Assembly (NCBI GenBank): GCA_015061985.1
Contig: SUVN01000007.1
Coordinates: forward strand, 1 to 64,000
DNA from: Akkermansiaceae bacterium
GTDB lineage: Bacteria; Verrucomicrobiota; Verrucomicrobiia; Verrucomicrobiales; Akkermansiaceae
DNA: 64,000 bases
Reading direction: 5' to 3'
Position 1 is the first letter of the stretch. The number at the start of each line of letters is the position of its first letter. The notes beneath the pieces are model-generated. The model did not search any database, had not been told where the DNA came from, and saw only the letters and a list, made by a program, of their open reading frames with translations. Positions 8,334-16,622 of the stretch are shown here, one piece after another. The position numbers and the translations under genes are program-made.

Positions 8334-8876
8334 TCAGTCAGCCTGCTCGGTCTGACGCATCAAATCTTCCTCCAGCGTTTCGCAGACGTAGCCGAACGTC
8401 TCGCTGTTCTTATGGCTCATGGAGCGCAGGGTGTTGTGTGCCTCCAGTACGTGGCGCGTGCGCTCCAGCTCCGACAGGTTGTTCATCCCGGCGTTGTCAT
8501 CTGCCGACTTCGCGGAAAGGGCGGCCCGGCGTTCTGCCAGATCCGGCACCCAGAAGGCACCGGGCGGGTCTATGTCTATCAGCATGTCCAATCCCAGGCT
8601 CTCCATGGCGGCACGCGTCCGCTGTGTGGCCGAGGCCACCTGCACGGAGCCGCCGACGGCCATACACTTGCGGGCAAGCCCGGCCAGGGTGCCCATGAAC
8701 GTGGAATCCACCCCGGGGCATATTTCCAAATCCACCACGATGGTGTCGCCGCCCGCCGCCAGATACTTATCGGCAACGGACTTGAGGATGGGGCTGTTCA
8801 CAAAGCATCCGCGGCTCTCGCAGCGAATCCAGAGACAGTCGTTGAACTGCTGGTGGGTCAGGGAAATATCAGACAT
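8334..8876 (-). CDS. STAS-domain protein (anti-sigma factor antagonist-like)
   Basis: 180 residues. Residues 1-110 fit a STAS fold: a beta strand containing TIVVDLEICPGVDSTFMGTL, where the Ser in GVDSTFMG is at the position phosphorylated in SpoIIAA-type antagonists, followed by a helix and KCMAVGGSVQVAS. The C-terminal ~70 residues are helical and include DNAGMNNLSELERTRHVLEAH, not part of the STAS domain. The likely role is switching a partner by phosphorylation, but no kinase or sigma factor gene is in the window. Confidence 0.85.
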   Translation of the reverse strand: MSDISLTHQQFNDCLWIRCESRGCFVNSPILKSVADKYLAAGGDTIVVDLEICPGVDSTFMGTLAGLARKCMAVGGSVQVASATQRTRAAMESLGLDMLIDIDPPGAFWVPDLAERRAALSAKSADDNAGMNNLSELERTRHVLEAHNTLRSMSHKNSETFGYVCETLEEDLMRQTEQAD

Positions 8877-8980
8877 AACGGATTAGTGCCATACTATCCT
8901 TTTTCCTGATTCAAATCAAGAAAAAAGACAATAGCACCCGAGGAAAAGCGCGCGCTTCCCATATACATGCCCGGCAAAGA

Positions 8981-9031
8981 TGGGAATTTGTAGGGGAGTC
9001 GGCGAGCGTAAGCGAGCGGAATATTAGCCCC
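8981..9031 (-). repeat. Dispersed intergenic repeat, copy B
   Basis: On the minus strand this reads GGGGCTAATATTCCGC...GCTCGCCGACT...TTCCCAT and matches copy A (393-466) nearly base for base. It diverges outside that core. Confidence 0.75.
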
Positions 9032-9105
9032 GACGGGCGTAAGAACAGTAGCCGGGGGTAAGCCTGCGCAGCAGGCGCAGCCCCCGGAACCAAGCAAGAT
9101 GAGTT

Positions 9106-9196
9106 GAAGCCCCGGCGGGGTGACAGCAACGCCCGAATGAACTGATGCTACGTATTATGTAGAAGCCAAACCTGCTGTCGCCCCGTCCGGGGCTTC
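9106..9196. repeat. REPIN/MITE-like inverted-repeat element
   Basis: The left arm GAAGCCCCGGCGGGGTGACA(GCA) at 9106-9128 is mirrored by TGCTGTCGCCCCGTCC(GGGGCTTC) at 9173-9196, leaving a 44-base spacer. Each arm also contains its own small GC palindrome. This two-headed arrangement is typical of REP doublets. No RAYT-type transposase is present in the window. Confidence 0.65.
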
Positions 9197-9403
9197 TATG
9201 CATTTTTTTCGTTTTACCGGAGGCTTCGCCCGCTGCGCGGGCTTACCTCCGGCTACGAAGCTGCCGCCCTTTCGGGCTCAACATTCCTCGGGCTTTCAAC
9301 CCGACAATTTCCTATTATCTGCCCACGTGGGAAGCTTCCTGAGGCGTTGACTATTCCGGCACTTGTAAAATCTTTGGGATGCCTGTGGAAGAATGGGGAA
9401 AAA

Positions 9404-10303
9404 TCAGCTTTCTTCCTCATTATTCTTACGGAAGAAGCCCCAATCCGCCACGCTGGGGAAGGAGGGCAGCTCCACCGTGCCCATTTTGGCACGCAGCATG
9501 AACCAGAGTTTGCGGAAATTGTTCACGCTGTACCGCCGCTCAAACACGCGGTATTCATCATCCTGCATCTTCTCCAGAATGGTGTGGTAAATCAGCTTCA
9601 TGGCCTGCGCCGGGATGAGAGCGTTGCGGTCTTCCACGGAAAGAGCCATATACAGCTCTTCCGATTCGCAGAAGAACTTCTCTGCCAGAGCAGCCTCGTA
9701 CGCCAGCAGCTGGCGCATGCGGTAGGAGTAGCGCTGTTCGCGGATGTCCTCGTGGGTCACGCCGAAAAGGGCCATATCATCTGCAGGCAGATAGAAGCGG
9801 TTGTATTTGCGGCAGTCCTCTGCAATGTCCCGCAGGATATTGACCAGCTGGAGGGCATAACCCAGCGCAACGGCATAATCACGCGCCGCAGGAGAAGCCC
9901 CCATGACGGTGGCGCTGGTAATGCCGACGCAGGCTGCCACCTTGTAGGCATAGGCCAGCAATTCCTCTCGTGTGCGCGGCTGCACCGGGTCAATATCCCC
10001 ACGGCAACCGGCTATCAGCTCCAACATGGGCGCGGTGTCCAGCTGCAGCTCCTGCACCATGCTGTGTACCTCATGCTCAATCCCGGGAGACGGCTCTGCC
10101 CAGTTGGTCACAATATCCGCCCAGCGATCCAGAGCGGCATGCCGTTCCTCCGGGGTCATGCCGGGCTCGTCCACAATATCATCGACAATGCGACAGAATG
10201 CGTAGAATTGCGCCATGTGGATGCGGGTCTGCTCCGGCAGGTCCATGAGCGTGAACGCCAGATTGGACTTGGCGTTGCGGGTGATGGTATCAGATTCAGC
10301 CAT
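9404..10303 (-). CDS. Squalene/phytoene synthase family (head-to-head prenyl transferase)
   Basis: 299 residues from ATG at 10301-10303; the frame is open further upstream, but that extension lies opposite the lepB gene and is not credible. The two aspartate-rich, Mg-diphosphate-binding motifs are present: FCRIVDDIVDE (residues ~36-46) and LVNILRDIAEDCRKYNRFYLP. The family condenses two farnesyl or geranylgeranyl diphosphates into squalene, presqualene or phytoene. Which product is formed cannot be told from sequence alone; without hpn or crt neighbours, the pathway (hopanoid versus carotenoid) is open. It follows lepB by 28 bp on the same strand. Confidence 0.88.
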   Translation of the reverse strand: MAESDTITRNAKSNLAFTLMDLPEQTRIHMAQFYAFCRIVDDIVDEPGMTPEERHAALDRWADIVTNWAEPSPGIEHEVHSMVQELQLDTAPMLELIAGCRGDIDPVQPRTREELLAYAYKVAACVGITSATVMGASPAARDYAVALGYALQLVNILRDIAEDCRKYNRFYLPADDMALFGVTHEDIREQRYSYRMRQLLAYEAALAEKFFCESEELYMALSVEDRNALIPAQAMKLIYHTILEKMQDDEYRVFERRYSVNNFRKLWFMLRAKMGTVELPSFPSVADWGFFRKNNEEES

Positions 10304-10331
10304 GAGATAAGGAGAGAGGTTCAGGTGATGA

Positions 10332-11567
10332 TTATTCGATAAGCCCCCAGTGCTCCGTGAACGGCCAGAGGGTAAACCCGGCAGGGCCCACGAGGTTGAA
10401 CTGGCGCACGGGCCCCCAGTAGCGGGAGTCCAGCGAGTTGGTGGTGTTATCACCCAGAGCGGCGTATTCACGCAGAATGGGTGTGGAAGACGGATTGCGC
10501 AGCGACATGGGCGACAAATCGGTGAGCCAGGCACCCGCCTGCAGCGTGGAGGAGAGCTGCTGGTAGCCCTCGCGATTAAACGGGGGCTGCCCCGCCGCCA
10601 CTCGGGCAATCGTAGCCTCGCGAGCCGGTTCACCGTTGACGAGCAACTCCGGCGACTGAACGAAGAGCGTGTCCCCGGGAAGGCCGCACAGGCGCTTGAT
10701 GTAATGAGTTGCAGCCGACTGGTCTGCCAGGCGTGCCGCCCCAGCGCTGGTCATGGAGGTGTTGATTCCCCGGGTATCAAACACAAAGGTTTCGCCGCGC
10801 TTCGGCTTACGGAAGTGGTATGCCACGCGGTTCACCACCACCATGTCGCCGGCATCTGCCCGGGCGCGGATAATCAGCTCGCCGGGTTGATAGGTTCCCA
10901 TGTGTATACCCATGATACTCTCCACAATCTTCCCCTGCTCCCGCAGGTACTGCACCACGGCTCCGCGAGCCGAGGGAACCGTCACGGTAGAGCCGTCATC
11001 AAAGGTCAGCACCGTCTCCGTGAACAGAATCCATTTGCTGTGCTCAGAGATGGAGATGATGCGCTTGGGGATATCCGCCACGGCTTCCACATAGGAAGCG
11101 CCTCGGGTAATCTTCTCCCACAACCGCTGCGGCAGCGGCGGTATCTCATCCACATGCTTCACGATGATACCGTTGAGACTGGGCTGCATGGAACCGGTCG
11201 GTATACGGAAAGGCTGGGCATAGTAGGTACGAATCCCCAGAAAGACCACCATGATGATGAAAAACGATTCCACCATCTCCACAACAGCCCCACGGCTGAA
11301 CCCGGGCATGGAGGAACATTGCAAATCAGAGCGCTTGGTAATCCGCACCGTCTCCTCCTTATCCCACGCCAGCAGGGCCGCTTTCAACTCAGCATAGCGG
11401 GATTCACAAACCTCCAACTCATCAGTCGACATGCAATGCCGCCGCATATTCACATAGCGGCGAATCGCCTGAGCCATTTCATACCCCTGACGTCGCCACC
11501 CGGGCGTGAACCAGGAAAACCATGAATCGAGGAGGTGATACAGGAGCTTCTTGAAAAAAGTCATCAT
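10332..11567 (-). CDS. lepB: Signal peptidase I
   Basis: 411 residues. A transmembrane helix (FFIIMVVFLGIRTYYAQPF, residues ~102-120) precedes the catalytic Ser126 in RIPTGSMQPSL. The general-base Lys lies in HYIKRLCGLPGD, and box E is ALGDNTTNSLDSRYWGPV. This is the type I leader peptidase that cleaves exported preproteins at the outer face of the membrane. The ~100-residue cytoplasmic N-terminus and a large insert between the Ser and Lys boxes make it longer than the E. coli enzyme (324 residues), as often seen in Bacteroidetes and Verrucomicrobia. Confidence 0.93.
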   Translation of the reverse strand: MMTFFKKLLYHLLDSWFSWFTPGWRRQGYEMAQAIRRYVNMRRHCMSTDELEVCESRYAELKAALLAWDKEETVRITKRSDLQCSSMPGFSRGAVVEMVESFFIIMVVFLGIRTYYAQPFRIPTGSMQPSLNGIIVKHVDEIPPLPQRLWEKITRGASYVEAVADIPKRIISISEHSKWILFTETVLTFDDGSTVTVPSARGAVVQYLREQGKIVESIMGIHMGTYQPGELIIRARADAGDMVVVNRVAYHFRKPKRGETFVFDTRGINTSMTSAGAARLADQSAATHYIKRLCGLPGDTLFVQSPELLVNGEPAREATIARVAAGQPPFNREGYQQLSSTLQAGAWLTDLSPMSLRNPSSTPILREYAALGDNTTNSLDSRYWGPVRQFNLVGPAGFTLWPFTEHWGLIE

Positions 11568-11632
11568 GTGCTGTGGTCTATTCTACACGTTTGACGCGTG
11601 AAGAAAAGCACAAAGTGTGCCCGAAGCAGACC

Positions 11633-12520
11633 TCAGCGCGTTTTCTGTACTTCTGCCGACTCCGAAACAGGGGCGTTTGTCTGCGGTTCTTCGCCGCCGA
11701 CCTTCAGGCCGCAGAGAATAAGTCCCAGCATCACGATACCGGCCGCAATGCGATACCAGCCGAAGATAGAAAGACTGTGCCTGTTGAGATAGCCCACCAT
11801 CCAGCGCACGGCCACAATAGAACTGGCCCAGGCCATGACAGAACCGGCAACGATAGCTTCCCAACCTATGGTATTGACCATATCGCCGCCGAATTTCCAG
11901 GCATCATGCACTGTGGCAGCCCCCAGCGTGATGAGCCCCAGCAGGAAACTGAACTCCACCGCAGCTGCCACGCTCAGACCGACAGTAAGCCCACCGAGCA
12001 TCGTCATCAGACTGCGACTGGTGCCGGGAATCATGGCTATACACTGCATAAAACCTATGCCAAGAGCACCTTTCCACGTCAGCTCGGAAAGCTCCTTCCC
12101 CTCAAAACCTTTACCCTTTTTCTTCTGATGGCGGACATAGAGCAGAATGGCAATACCGCCCAGCACCCACATCACCATGACCGTGGTGGCATTGAACAGA
12201 TAGCCCTTGATATAGTCCGCACACAGAAGCCCGATGATCATGGCGGGCAGGAACCCGGCCAGCATGTTAATCATCATGCGGACACCCGCCGGATTCTTCC
12301 CCAGCAGACCGTACCACATCTCCCTGACACGGCGGAAATACAGCCCTGTTACAGCCAGAATGGCACCTCCCTGCACACAGATTTCAAACGCATGCATAGC
12401 ATCGGATTCCGGCAGTCCCAGCAGATACTGGGTAATAATCAGGTGTCCCGTGGAACTCACCGGCAAATACTCGGTGAGACCTTCTACCAATCCGAGAATG
12501 AGGGAGTCAAGTATCGTCAT
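11633..12520 (-). CDS. uppP: Undecaprenyl-diphosphate phosphatase (BacA type)
   Basis: 295 residues from ATG at 12518-12520; upstream in-frame codons run into the promoter region and a divergent gene. The family motifs are clear: LGLVEGLTEYLPVSSTGHL near the N-terminus and IPGTSRSLMTMLGGL in the second half, within about eight membrane segments. The enzyme recycles undecaprenyl diphosphate to the monophosphate carrier for peptidoglycan and surface glycan synthesis. A TTGACC-N17-TACTTC promoter-like element ends about 9 nt before the ATG. Confidence 0.93.
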   Translation of the reverse strand: MTILDSLILGLVEGLTEYLPVSSTGHLIITQYLLGLPESDAMHAFEICVQGGAILAVTGLYFRRVREMWYGLLGKNPAGVRMMINMLAGFLPAMIIGLLCADYIKGYLFNATTVMVMWVLGGIAILLYVRHQKKKGKGFEGKELSELTWKGALGIGFMQCIAMIPGTSRSLMTMLGGLTVGLSVAAAVEFSFLLGLITLGAATVHDAWKFGGDMVNTIGWEAIVAGSVMAWASSIVAVRWMVGYLNRHSLSIFGWYRIAAGIVMLGLILCGLKVGGEEPQTNAPVSESAEVQKTR

Positions 12521-12675
12521 CGCGCAAGAGAAGTACCCTATTTCGCGCGAAAGGTCAACCATAAACAACAAAAATGTATGCCAGCCGCCATGAAAGCTGA
12601 AAAAAAGATTGAAGCGAGGCTCGAAAAGTGCTATGTATAGTGTCGGTATTCTGCACATACCGATTCTGCGTGTTT

Positions 12676-13407
12676 ATGAAAAGAAATTTTGTTCAGCGGT
12701 GTAAGGGATTTACTCTGGTGGAGCTTCTCGTTGTGATTGCCATCATGGGTATTCTGATGACGATGGGGGCGGGCGTTCTCCGCGACGGCGGCAAGGGGCG
12801 AGGCATTGATTCCGGACTCGACATGCTTGAGAACCTCGTTCGCGAAGCCCGCGCCACGGCGCAGGGCAACGACACCTACACCCGAGTCATCATTGCCAAC
12901 GACCCCCGCAACACGTCATCGGATTCCCGCCATCTGCGCTACATGACGGTGCAGATGCTCAGCAAGGAAGATGCGCAGTATGACGGTTCCGATGTCCGCA
13001 AGGAGGGCCGCTGGGTTTCCACTTCTTCCGGCATGATGCTGCCCCCGGGCGTGTACTTCAGCCCGCATTACAGCACACCGCTGGAGTGGGCAGAGGGAGC
13101 ATCCGGCACCATGATTGGGCAAGGCAATGCTCGTCTCTCCGGCCGAGGAACTTCCCGCGTATACTACGTGGAGTTTGACGAGAAAGGCCGTTTCGTCTCT
13201 CCGTCTGCCGACCCGCTGACCCCGACCCGCCCGCAGCGCCTTGTGCTCATCACCGGGCGCATGGGACGTGGGCGCAACGCACATGACGGCATCATCCCCG
13301 GTGAACTTGACTCCCAGCGTCGTCCGGTCGGAGCGAAGGGCATTGTGCTCTGGCCCAACGGCGATACCAGCCTGCTGCGCACCATTGATCAGACCATCGG
13401 CAGATAA
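12676..13407 (+). CDS. Pseudopilin, Verru_Chthon cassette-like (first of three)
   Basis: 243 residues from ATG at 12676. The class III (type IV prepilin) leader MKRNFVQRCKG-FTLVELLVVIAIMGI is cut by prepilin peptidase after Gly and N-methylated on Phe. The following hydrophobic helix and a globular C-terminal domain fit a type II secretion or type IV pilus minor pseudopilin. Three such genes in a row, all with N-methylation motifs, resemble the Verru_Chthon cassette proteins of Verrucomicrobia (inference; this one is nearest in size to cassette D). The longer frame upstream (from 12628) is unlikely because the prepilin leader is short in this family. Confidence 0.75.
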   Translation: MKRNFVQRCKGFTLVELLVVIAIMGILMTMGAGVLRDGGKGRGIDSGLDMLENLVREARATAQGNDTYTRVIIANDPRNTSSDSRHLRYMTVQMLSKEDAQYDGSDVRKEGRWVSTSSGMMLPPGVYFSPHYSTPLEWAEGASGTMIGQGNARLSGRGTSRVYYVEFDEKGRFVSPSADPLTPTRPQRLVLITGRMGRGRNAHDGIIPGELDSQRRPVGAKGIVLWPNGDTSLLRTIDQTIGR

Positions 13408-13428
13408 CCATTTTGCATTTTTTCATCT

Positions 13429-14178
13429 ATGAAACTATTTAGCTCGACAAGCCGCAAGGGCGGCTTCACCCTCATGGAAACCCTGTTGGCCATTGGTCTG
13501 GTGGGTGTCCTCCTCTCCATGTTCCTGACCGTATTCGTACCGGCTCGCGGCATGGTACAACAAGCGCTTAACCGTCAGGAAGCCGAACGCATCGCCGGCA
13601 TTCTGCGGGCAGAGATGTCCATTCTTCGCCCGGATGAACAGGCAGGAGAGGGTGCCACCTCTGCCTCAGACAACCAGTTCCTGAGCCCCTTTGACAAGGG
13701 CTTTTTCTGGCTGCAGCACTCCCGCACCCCTGCCAATGCCATCGTGGTTTACTCCTACCGCGCCGACACCACCAAGACTCAGCGAGCCGACGGCACTTAC
13801 CCCACCGTGCCGGCCTCCCGTAATGTACCCGGTCAGGGCAATCAGCTGGTATCCATCGCCTGCCCGCTCAACGACCCGCTGCACAAAGATCAGATTAAGG
13901 ATGCCGTCGGCCCGGTGTTTCTGGTGAAAATGACCCAGATTGTAGATGCCGGCGGCGGCAAGTTCGAACTGGCCGGCAACCCCGGTTCCATCAACGGTGC
14001 CAATTCCCCGGATAAATACGTCTCTTCCCCGGACGAAAAGAACCCGTGGGGCGGCGTAGTCATATATCGCGCGGACTTCTACCACATGTCACCTCCCAAT
14101 CCCTCCCGCTACAAGGGCAAATCCTGGAAGCGTCTGGGGCGGCCCATGTTCTCCGTCAACCTTTCTTTCCGCCGCTGA
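13429..14178 (+). CDS. Pseudopilin, Verru_Chthon cassette-like (second of three)
   Basis: 249 residues. MKLFSSTSRKG-GFTLMETLLAIGLVGVLLS is a prepilin-type leader with Glu at +5 of the mature protein, followed by one hydrophobic helix. The C-terminal domain is soluble with a Gly/Asn-rich loop. It starts 21 bp after the preceding pseudopilin and ends 24 bp before the next, so the three form an operon. Best guess is cassette B type. Role: part of a pilus-like or secretion filament whose assembly ATPase and secretin are not in this window. Confidence 0.75.
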   Translation: MKLFSSTSRKGGFTLMETLLAIGLVGVLLSMFLTVFVPARGMVQQALNRQEAERIAGILRAEMSILRPDEQAGEGATSASDNQFLSPFDKGFFWLQHSRTPANAIVVYSYRADTTKTQRADGTYPTVPASRNVPGQGNQLVSIACPLNDPLHKDQIKDAVGPVFLVKMTQIVDAGGGKFELAGNPGSINGANSPDKYVSSPDEKNPWGGVVIYRADFYHMSPPNPSRYKGKSWKRLGRPMFSVNLSFRR

Positions 14179-14202
14179 TTATCCCTCCATTCCCACTCAG
14201 AT

Positions 14203-15189
14203 ATGAACACGAACATCTGCAAAAATCATCTTCGCGGCGGCTTTACGCTCATTGAGCTTATCGTGGCCATGGCCATCACGGCCATACTCGTGCTGATTAT
14301 CGGACAGCTCACTCGTCAGGGTGTCGAGCTGTGGAAGACCGTGCGTCAGGACATCAGCACCAGCTCTCACTCTCGCTCGGCCTTGCAGGTCATTGCGCAT
14401 GACTTTGAGGCCTTCCAGATGCGCAGCAACAACAAATACCAGTGGATGTTTGCCCGAGCAGACAAGACTCCGGATAATGCTCCCAAGAGTCTCAAGATTC
14501 CCCGCTCCGTCAAATGCGCCTTTTTCGCCTGTGCCCCTGACCGCAACCCGGCGGTGAGCTCATCCTCGTCGCTGCGCGGCAACTACCGTCAGGCACGTTC
14601 CCACAATCAGGAGACGCAAGGTGACGTGAACGCTGTGGCCTATCGCCTCATGTTCCGTGACCAGATTCTGAATCTTCCGGCCAGCAATGACAAGGGCGAT
14701 ACCAGCAGTTATCCGCTCTTCTCCCTCTACCGTCAGGTGATTCCGCCCCGCGAAACGTTCGAGAATCTGCTGGGTAAGGAGAATATGGAAGGTGCCTACG
14801 CCGCCTACGAATCCAATGAGGAGAAGCATTTCCTCTGCGAAAACATCGTGGAAATGAACCTCATCCTCAACATCCAGTACACAGATAACAACGCCGATGC
14901 GCAGAAAGGTCGCGTCGCGTACGACAATATCACCGTCCCGGTGATTGCTTCCTACAGCAAAGGCAGCGCCGTTTCCGTGTATGGTGACCGCATCGAGGTG
15001 GATGGAACCAGCTACAAGAACGCCCGCATCGTTTCGGCCAACATCAGCCTTACCGTTCTCACGGAAGAAGGCATGGCACTGATTAACCAGATTCGTATCG
15101 GACGCCGTAAAGCGCCCAAGTCTGCAGATTTCTTCGCCAAATACACTCGCTCATACTCCCGCATGGTGGCCTTGCCCCAGCCCATCTGA
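14203..15189 (+). CDS. Pseudopilin, Verru_Chthon cassette-like (third of three)
   Basis: 328 residues. The leader MNTNICKNHLRGG-FTLIELIVAMAITAILVLIIGQLTRQG is a prepilin signal and helix. The long C-terminal region (AYRLMFRDQIL..., SLYRQVIPPRETFENLL, FLCENIVEMNLILNI) fits cassette C (inference). No cassette A gene (usually a very large protein) is next to it; the following gene codes for a lipoate ligase-like protein. Confidence 0.75.
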   Translation: MNTNICKNHLRGGFTLIELIVAMAITAILVLIIGQLTRQGVELWKTVRQDISTSSHSRSALQVIAHDFEAFQMRSNNKYQWMFARADKTPDNAPKSLKIPRSVKCAFFACAPDRNPAVSSSSSLRGNYRQARSHNQETQGDVNAVAYRLMFRDQILNLPASNDKGDTSSYPLFSLYRQVIPPRETFENLLGKENMEGAYAAYESNEEKHFLCENIVEMNLILNIQYTDNNADAQKGRVAYDNITVPVIASYSKGSAVSVYGDRIEVDGTSYKNARIVSANISLTVLTEEGMALINQIRIGRRKAPKSADFFAKYTRSYSRMVALPQPI

Positions 15190-15198
15190 TTCTGCATC

Positions 15199-15933
15199 AT
15201 GTTCACGCAGGAAGTTCAGGATGCCAGCCGGCATCTGCCGAAAAAGGTGTATCTGTGGGTTGACCCCCTGCCCCGACGCGGCTACGCCAATATGGCGGCA
15301 GATGAGCTGCTGACCCGTCGTCCCGAATGCTGGCTGCGTATCTACGGATGGTCTGTGCCGGCTGTCAGCTTCGGTTATTTCGACACCGCGACGGAAGCCT
15401 CCGCCATTTTTCCGGGGGCGCAGGAATATATCCGTCGCTGGACGGGCGGCGGCATTGTTGACCACCGCAAGGGCTATACCTATACCGTGACCCTGCCGGC
15501 CATAGAGGGAGTCATGTACCCCACGGCTGAGCACCTCTATATCTGGATACACAGCGCGCTCGCACAGGCGCTGGCAGGCAGCGGCGTAGAATGCACCCTG
15601 CTGACGGAAGATGCTCCCGACGGTGGGCGCGCCTGCTGGGCAAGTCCGGTCAAGAGCGATATCGTGGATGCGGCCGGGCACAAGCTGGCGGGTGCCGGAC
15701 AACGCCGTTTCAAGGGTGCCGTCCTCCACCAGGGACTCGTACAGGAATGCGAACCCGCTGAGGGCTGGCAACAGCTGCTGGCGCAGGCGCTCGCGCCGGA
15801 AGTGGTTGTAGTGAACGGAACTGAGCCCTACCCCGGCTTCACCGATGAGCTCGAAGAGCTTTGCCGCACGAAATATGAAACGGCAGAGTGGAACGACGAA
15901 ACGCGAGGTCGACGCAAACCTTCTCACCACTAA
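15199..15933 (+). CDS. Lipoate-protein ligase/octanoyltransferase-like protein (BPL_LplA_LipB fold)
   Basis: 244 residues. YIRRWTGGGIVDHRKGYTYT matches the RRxxGGGxVxH motif, and AAGHKLAGAGQRRFKGAVLHQG contains the conserved Lys of the lipoate/biotin ligase fold. The enzyme would attach lipoate or octanoate to a lipoyl domain. Whether it is an LplA ligase or a LipM-type octanoyltransferase cannot be decided; it lacks the extra C-terminal LplA domain. The ATG at 15291 (MAADELLTRR) would shorten it but would lose the first strand. It begins 10 bp after the pseudopilin gene, so it may be co-transcribed by read-through. Confidence 0.8.
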   Translation: MFTQEVQDASRHLPKKVYLWVDPLPRRGYANMAADELLTRRPECWLRIYGWSVPAVSFGYFDTATEASAIFPGAQEYIRRWTGGGIVDHRKGYTYTVTLPAIEGVMYPTAEHLYIWIHSALAQALAGSGVECTLLTEDAPDGGRACWASPVKSDIVDAAGHKLAGAGQRRFKGAVLHQGLVQECEPAEGWQQLLAQALAPEVVVVNGTEPYPGFTDELEELCRTKYETAEWNDETRGRRKPSHH

Positions 15934-15940
15934 TCAACGG

Positions 15941-15968
15941 AAAGGGCATCCTGAACAGGATGCCCTTT
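15941..15968. terminator. Bidirectional terminator between convergent genes
   Basis: AAAGGGCATCCTG - AA - CAGGATGCCCTTT forms a 13-bp perfect stem with U-rich flanks on either strand. It sits between the convergent lipoate ligase-like gene and purN. Confidence 0.85.
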
Positions 15969-15993
15969 CTCATTCTGACAGTTTACAACTGTA

Positions 15994-16572
15994 TTACAGA
16001 CGAGCCACAGCCGAAAGGATGGCAGCGGGATAGAGGATATGCTCCTGCACCTGAATGCGGGCGTGGAGCGATTGCGCCGTATCATCCGGCAGCACAGGAA
16101 CATGAGCCTGCATGATGATTTCGCCCGTATCCATGCCGGCATCCACATAGTGCACCGTGCACCCGGTGGTTTCAGCGCCGGCTTCCAGAGCCTGCTTCCA
16201 TGCCTCCACTCCCGGGAAGGCCGGCAGCAGAGCGGGATGAATGTTCAGTATGCGATTCGGGAATGCCTTGAGCAGCGGTTCTTTCACCAGTCGCATGAAT
16301 CCGGCAAGGCAGACCATATCCACCTTCAGCTCCTGCAACAGCGCAGCAACTGTCTCCTGACACTCCAGCGGAAACTTATTCTTGAAACCACCGCAATCCA
16401 TCACCTCCGCACGGACCCCGCGTTGGCGGGCGCGCTCCAGAATGTAGGCATCCGCATGGTCAGAAAGCACGATAACCACCTCGGCATCCAACCGACCATC
16501 ATCAATGGCATTGAAAATTGACTGGCAATTACTGCCTGACCCCGAACCGAGTACTGCAAGACGAAGACTCAT
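15994..16572 (-). CDS. purN: Phosphoribosylglycinamide formyltransferase
   Basis: 192 residues from ATG at 16570-16572 (MSLRLAVLGSGSGSNCQSI); an ATG three codons upstream is possible but closer to the -10 box. The formyl-folate site is clear: GFMRLVKEPLLKAFPNRILNIHPALLPAFPG and TTGCTVHYVDAGMDTGEII, giving the catalytic Asn, His and Asp. The enzyme transfers formyl from 10-formyl-THF to GAR in purine synthesis. Transcription probably starts almost at the ATG (TTGACA-N17-TAGATT ending 9 nt upstream). Confidence 0.95.
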   Translation of the reverse strand: MSLRLAVLGSGSGSNCQSIFNAIDDGRLDAEVVIVLSDHADAYILERARQRGVRAEVMDCGGFKNKFPLECQETVAALLQELKVDMVCLAGFMRLVKEPLLKAFPNRILNIHPALLPAFPGVEAWKQALEAGAETTGCTVHYVDAGMDTGEIIMQAHVPVLPDDTAQSLHARIQVQEHILYPAAILSAVARL

Positions 16573-16581
16573 AACAGGCAC

Positions 16582-16610
16582 AATCTACCGCATACGGCAG
16601 TAATTGTCAA
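16582..16610 (-). promoter_or_regulatory. purN promoter
   Basis: On the minus strand, TTGACA (16605-16610), 17-bp spacer, TAGATT (16582-16587). The -10 box ends 9 nt before the purN ATG, so the mRNA would be leaderless or nearly so. Confidence 0.7.
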
Positions 16611-16622
16611 CCGATTTATTGA

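Larger units (their letters stand above)
8877..9403. other. Repeat-rich intergenic region
   Basis: No gene is supported. From left to right it contains a dispersed repeat copy (8981-9031), a GC hairpin (GGGGG...GCCCCC, near 9053-9087), an inverted-repeat element (9106-9196) and further hairpins such as CCGGAGG...CCTCCGG near 9218-9252. The last ~150 bases before the squalene synthase stop show nothing recognisable. Confidence 0.6.

Noticed and set aside
10304..10633. N-terminal extension of the squalene/phytoene synthase frame by 110 residues
   Set aside because: It is Arg/Pro-rich antisense-type sequence opposite lepB; the family starts at MAESDTITRN, so ATG 10301-10303 was chosen.
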